A DNA stretch of 7,875 nt, from the NCBI GenBank assembly GCA_046760985.1, contig JBHIFE010000063.1, positions 1-7,875 on the forward strand. Reading direction: 5' to 3'. The position numbers were made by a program, and so were the translations under genes. Origin of the DNA: JBHIFE01 sp046760985. Its GTDB lineage: Bacteria > Chloroflexota > Dehalococcoidia > Dehalococcoidales > RBG-16-60-22. The first letter of the stretch is position 1; each line of letters begins with the position of its first letter. The notes under the pieces are model-generated. The model was not told the DNA's origin and made no database searches. It saw nothing but the letters and a program-made list of their open reading frames with translations. Below are positions 6,038 through 7,875 of this stretch, in pieces.

Positions 6038-7603
6038 ATGAGTATAAAGAAGCCGTGGTATCTTCTAGTTGTCATGCTAGTGGTCATCACCTTGACCGTT
6101 CCGGTCAACTTAGCACTGGCTGAATCACCACCGGAAATGGTAAATGTTCTGGTTACCTTTTACCAGCCGCCAGGTCCTGATGAGATTGACCTGATTGAGA
6201 GTCTTGGTGGTACCGTCAACAAGGTCTATCATATCGTCCCGACTATTGCGGCTACCATGCCTTCGGAGAACCTTGATGAACTTGGTGCCGACCCAAGGGT
6301 GAAGTACGTTGAACTAGATACGGAATTATCAACCTGTCTTACTGGAGAGGTGCTCCCCTGGGGAGTAGACCGGGTGGATGCCGAGTTAGTGCATCCTTCC
6401 AATAAGGGAACCGGAGTCAAGGTAGCCATCCTTGATACCGGAATTGACCTTGACCACCCTGACCTAGCCGTGTCTGGCAATGTTACCTTTGTTCCGGGTA
6501 CCACCAACGGAGATGACGATAATGGGCACGGAACGCTTGTCGCCGGCATTGTCGCCGCATTGGATAATGACATCGGTGTTATTGGTGTTGCTCCTGAGGC
6601 GTCTCTCTATGCCGTGAAAGTCCTAAATCAGGACGGCAATACCGTGTCAAGCTCAGTACTGAGCGGTATTGAATGGTCGGTGGACAATAATATGCAGGTA
6701 ATAAATATGAGTTTCGGCAGCATACTGGAATCACCATCAGCAGTAAAAGAGGCACTGGATACCGCCTATAATGCTGGCATTGTCATTGTGGCTGGCGCCG
6801 GCAACGGAGGCACAGCCAGTGGCGAGGGAAACAATGTATGGAGTCCCGCCCGAAATCCTCCGGTTATTGCCGTGGGGGCTACCGACGAACTGGATGCCCG
6901 CTATACCTACTCCAGCACCGGCTACACCCTGGAACTGGTAGCACCCGGAGTCAGCGTTTACTCAACGGCTATGGGTGGTGACTATGGTTACATCACCGGT
7001 ACTTCAGCGTCATCACCGCATGTTGCTGGAGTGGCTGCTTTGCTTATCGCCTCTGGTATGACCAGCAATGTTGACATCCGCTATCGGCTCCAGAACTCAG
7101 CCGAAGACCTGGGTGCGTCAGGCTGGGACACCCAGTTTGGCAAAGGAATGGTAAATGTCAACCTAGCCATAAATTTCAGCGAGCCGCCAGACCAGACCGC
7201 CCCTATTACCACTATGACCTTGAATGGAACCAAGGGGTATGATGACTGGTACTTATCAGATGTAGAGATTACGCTCTCAGCTACGGATAATGACTCGGGT
7301 GTGGCAGAAATTAAGTATAGCCTGGACTCTGGCGATACCTGGCATACTTACACCTCACCCTTCACCATCACCACCGAACTTACCAGACATACCGTATTAG
7401 CCAGGTCATGGGACAACGCTGGCAACGATGAAGGACCACCAGCATTTGTCAAGTTCAGGATAGACAAGGTACCACCCACCGTGACCGAGACCGCCGACCC
7501 CACTGAGATTGAGAGAGTGAAAAGGACTACATGGTATCGGTTAGCTACAGTGGCACGGCTGAGGACTCGGGTTCACGCATATACAGCACGAACACCATGC
7601 TGA
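6038..7603 (+). CDS. Secreted subtilisin-like S8 serine protease, frameshifted near its C-terminus
   Basis: The open frame encodes 521 residues from an ATG with AAGGAG seven bases upstream. A signal peptide covers about 1-28 (KK near the start, a hydrophobic core, then ALA before ESPP). An inhibitor-I9-type propeptide follows, about 35-98. The peptidase domain, about 105-378, has all catalytic residues: Asp133 in ILDTGID, His164 in NGHGTLVAG, Asn256 (oxyanion) in VAGAGNGG and Ser323 in GTSASSPHVAG. Residues about 388-477 form an Ig-like domain of the OmpL47 type, with the pattern GYDDWYLSDVEITLSATD and SLDSGDTWHTYTSPF. After about residue 494 the sequence becomes unlike a domain and Arg-rich, and it stops at 7603. 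The missing continuation is in another frame (7513-7791). One extra A in the AAAA run at 7520-7523 would restore a 584-residue protein. It is an exported endopeptidase, probably self-processing. The catalytic domain is intact, so activity may survive. Confidence 0.9.
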   Translation: MSIKKPWYLLVVMLVVITLTVPVNLALAESPPEMVNVLVTFYQPPGPDEIDLIESLGGTVNKVYHIVPTIAATMPSENLDELGADPRVKYVELDTELSTCLTGEVLPWGVDRVDAELVHPSNKGTGVKVAILDTGIDLDHPDLAVSGNVTFVPGTTNGDDDNGHGTLVAGIVAALDNDIGVIGVAPEASLYAVKVLNQDGNTVSSSVLSGIEWSVDNNMQVINMSFGSILESPSAVKEALDTAYNAGIVIVAGAGNGGTASGEGNNVWSPARNPPVIAVGATDELDARYTYSSTGYTLELVAPGVSVYSTAMGGDYGYITGTSASSPHVAGVAALLIASGMTSNVDIRYRLQNSAEDLGASGWDTQFGKGMVNVNLAINFSEPPDQTAPITTMTLNGTKGYDDWYLSDVEITLSATDNDSGVAEIKYSLDSGDTWHTYTSPFTITTELTRHTVLARSWDNAGNDEGPPAFVKFRIDKVPPTVTETADPTEIERVKRTTWYRLATVARLRTRVHAYTARTPC

Positions 7604-7791
7604 TTGACGAATACGGGGAGCTGGATCAGGATTTGGGCGTAAAGCTTTCGGGTTCAGTCGCCGTGGAGGCATGGTGCTCAGGGAGTGACAAGGACGGGCG
7701 CACCTATATCATCAGGCTCAGCGCCCGTGATACCGCCGGCAACTGGGCATCGGCTGATGCCATTGTTACCGTTCTTCATCCATCTCAGTAA
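7531..7791 (+). CDS. Out-of-frame C-terminal fragment of the S8 protease
   Basis: This frame is open from 7513. The first ATG is at 7531, but it has no good ribosome site, so independent translation is unlikely. It encodes VSVSYSGTAEDSG, a central EYGELDQDLG stretch, and RLSARDTAGNWASADAIVTV, which is a typical ending of secreted Ig-like beta-sandwich domains. It continues the DPTEIERV strand at the end of the upstream frame, so the two together make one second Ig-like domain. It probably served for surface binding or stability. It is best read as part of the protease gene, separated by a single-base loss or a sequencing error. The stop is TAA at 7789-7791. Confidence 0.75.
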   Translation: MVSVSYSGTAEDSGSRIYSTNTMLIDEYGELDQDLGVKLSGSVAVEAWCSGSDKDGRTYIIRLSARDTAGNWASADAIVTVLHPSQ

Positions 7792-7804
7792 TCGGATATT
7801 TTAC

Positions 7805-7859
7805 ACAATATAAACAACATTTTTATGTAATATAGATGGTCTTACCTTACAATATAAAC
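7805..7859 (+). repeat. Pair of 11-base direct repeats after the protease
   Basis: ACAATATAAAC occurs at 7805-7815 and again at 7849-7859, 44 bases apart, in AT-rich sequence. The second copy lies in the loop of the terminal hairpin. The role is unknown, and chance in AT-rich DNA is possible. Confidence 0.5.
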
Positions 7860-7873
7860 TAGGGTAAGACCAT
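7836..7873 (+). terminator. Strong stem-loop after the protease, probable terminator
   Basis: ATGGTCTTACC (7836-7846) is perfectly complementary to GGTAAGACCAT (7863-7873). Two more pairs (T-G, T-A) extend it to 13 bp, leaving a loop of about 12 bases. Three T's end the window right at the 3' arm, so the length of the T run cannot be judged. It lies 45 bases past the last protease stop. It could instead be an end of a small mobile element. Confidence 0.6.
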
Positions 7874-7875
7874 TT

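Noticed and set aside
5677..6108. Minus-strand open frame of 143 codons
   Set aside because: Its C-terminal part (LARLERATRSLGNCCSIHLSYRG) is the antisense reading of the tRNA-Arg gene, a well-known artefact. Its other end overlaps the start of the protease on the opposite strand.
6229..6573. Minus-strand open frame of 114 codons
   Set aside because: It lies opposite the protease propeptide and catalytic domain, whose motifs establish the coding strand. The antisense product is low complexity in Ser, Thr and Pro.
7515..7526. Programmed -1 ribosomal frameshift site in the protease
   Set aside because: The sequence GTGAAAAGG does not form a standard X-XXY-YYZ slippery heptamer, and no strong stem was recognised just downstream. 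A single-base indel is simpler.

Overview
The window carries five protein-coding loci, one of them frameshifted, and three single tRNA genes with encoded CCA ends. GC content is moderate and two genes appear to use TTG starts. The gene set is a GT-C-like membrane protein, a DUF1616-like protein, a geranylgeranyl-reductase-family flavoprotein, a GreA with an extra N-terminal domain, an L-2-hydroxyglutarate oxidase-like enzyme and a secreted subtilase with Ig-like repeats. This suggests a bacterium, and by impression a Chloroflexota/Dehalococcoidia-like lineage. The tRNAs, sigma70-type promoters and GreA exclude an archaeon. The phylum-level guess is inference and no marker gene here settles it.

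Layout: tRNA-Pro(GGG) on the minus strand opens the window (25-101). Next is a minus-strand polytopic membrane protein resembling GT-C glycosyltransferases (184-1644). Divergent from it is a short plus-strand pair: a 111-residue DUF1616-like membrane protein (1687-2022) and, 39 bases on, a FAD-dependent GGR-family reductase (2062-3249). A good promoter that overlaps the reductase stop drives an unusual GreA (3316-4125). An extended -10 promoter right after the greA stop serves tRNA-Ala(CGC) (4147-4222). Convergent with it is an LhgO-like oxidase on the minus strand (4309-5505), which has its own promoter near 5582-5611. tRNA-Arg(CCT) (5692-5768) follows, then a spacer of about 270 bases. Last is a secreted S8 protease (6038 onward) whose reading frame breaks at a run of four A's at 7520-7523 and resumes in another frame to 7791. 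The window ends in a strong inverted repeat (7836-7873).

How the genes relate: the GT-C-like protein, DUF1616-like protein and GGR-family enzyme are all plausible parts of envelope or isoprenoid-lipid metabolism, but only proximity links them. GreA, LhgO and the protease look like independent units with their own promoters. I see no CRISPR array, transposase, integrase gene or obvious defence island. The most unusual items are the GreA with a recombinase-like N-terminal domain, the frameshifted protease, and the repeat and hairpin structure at the right edge.
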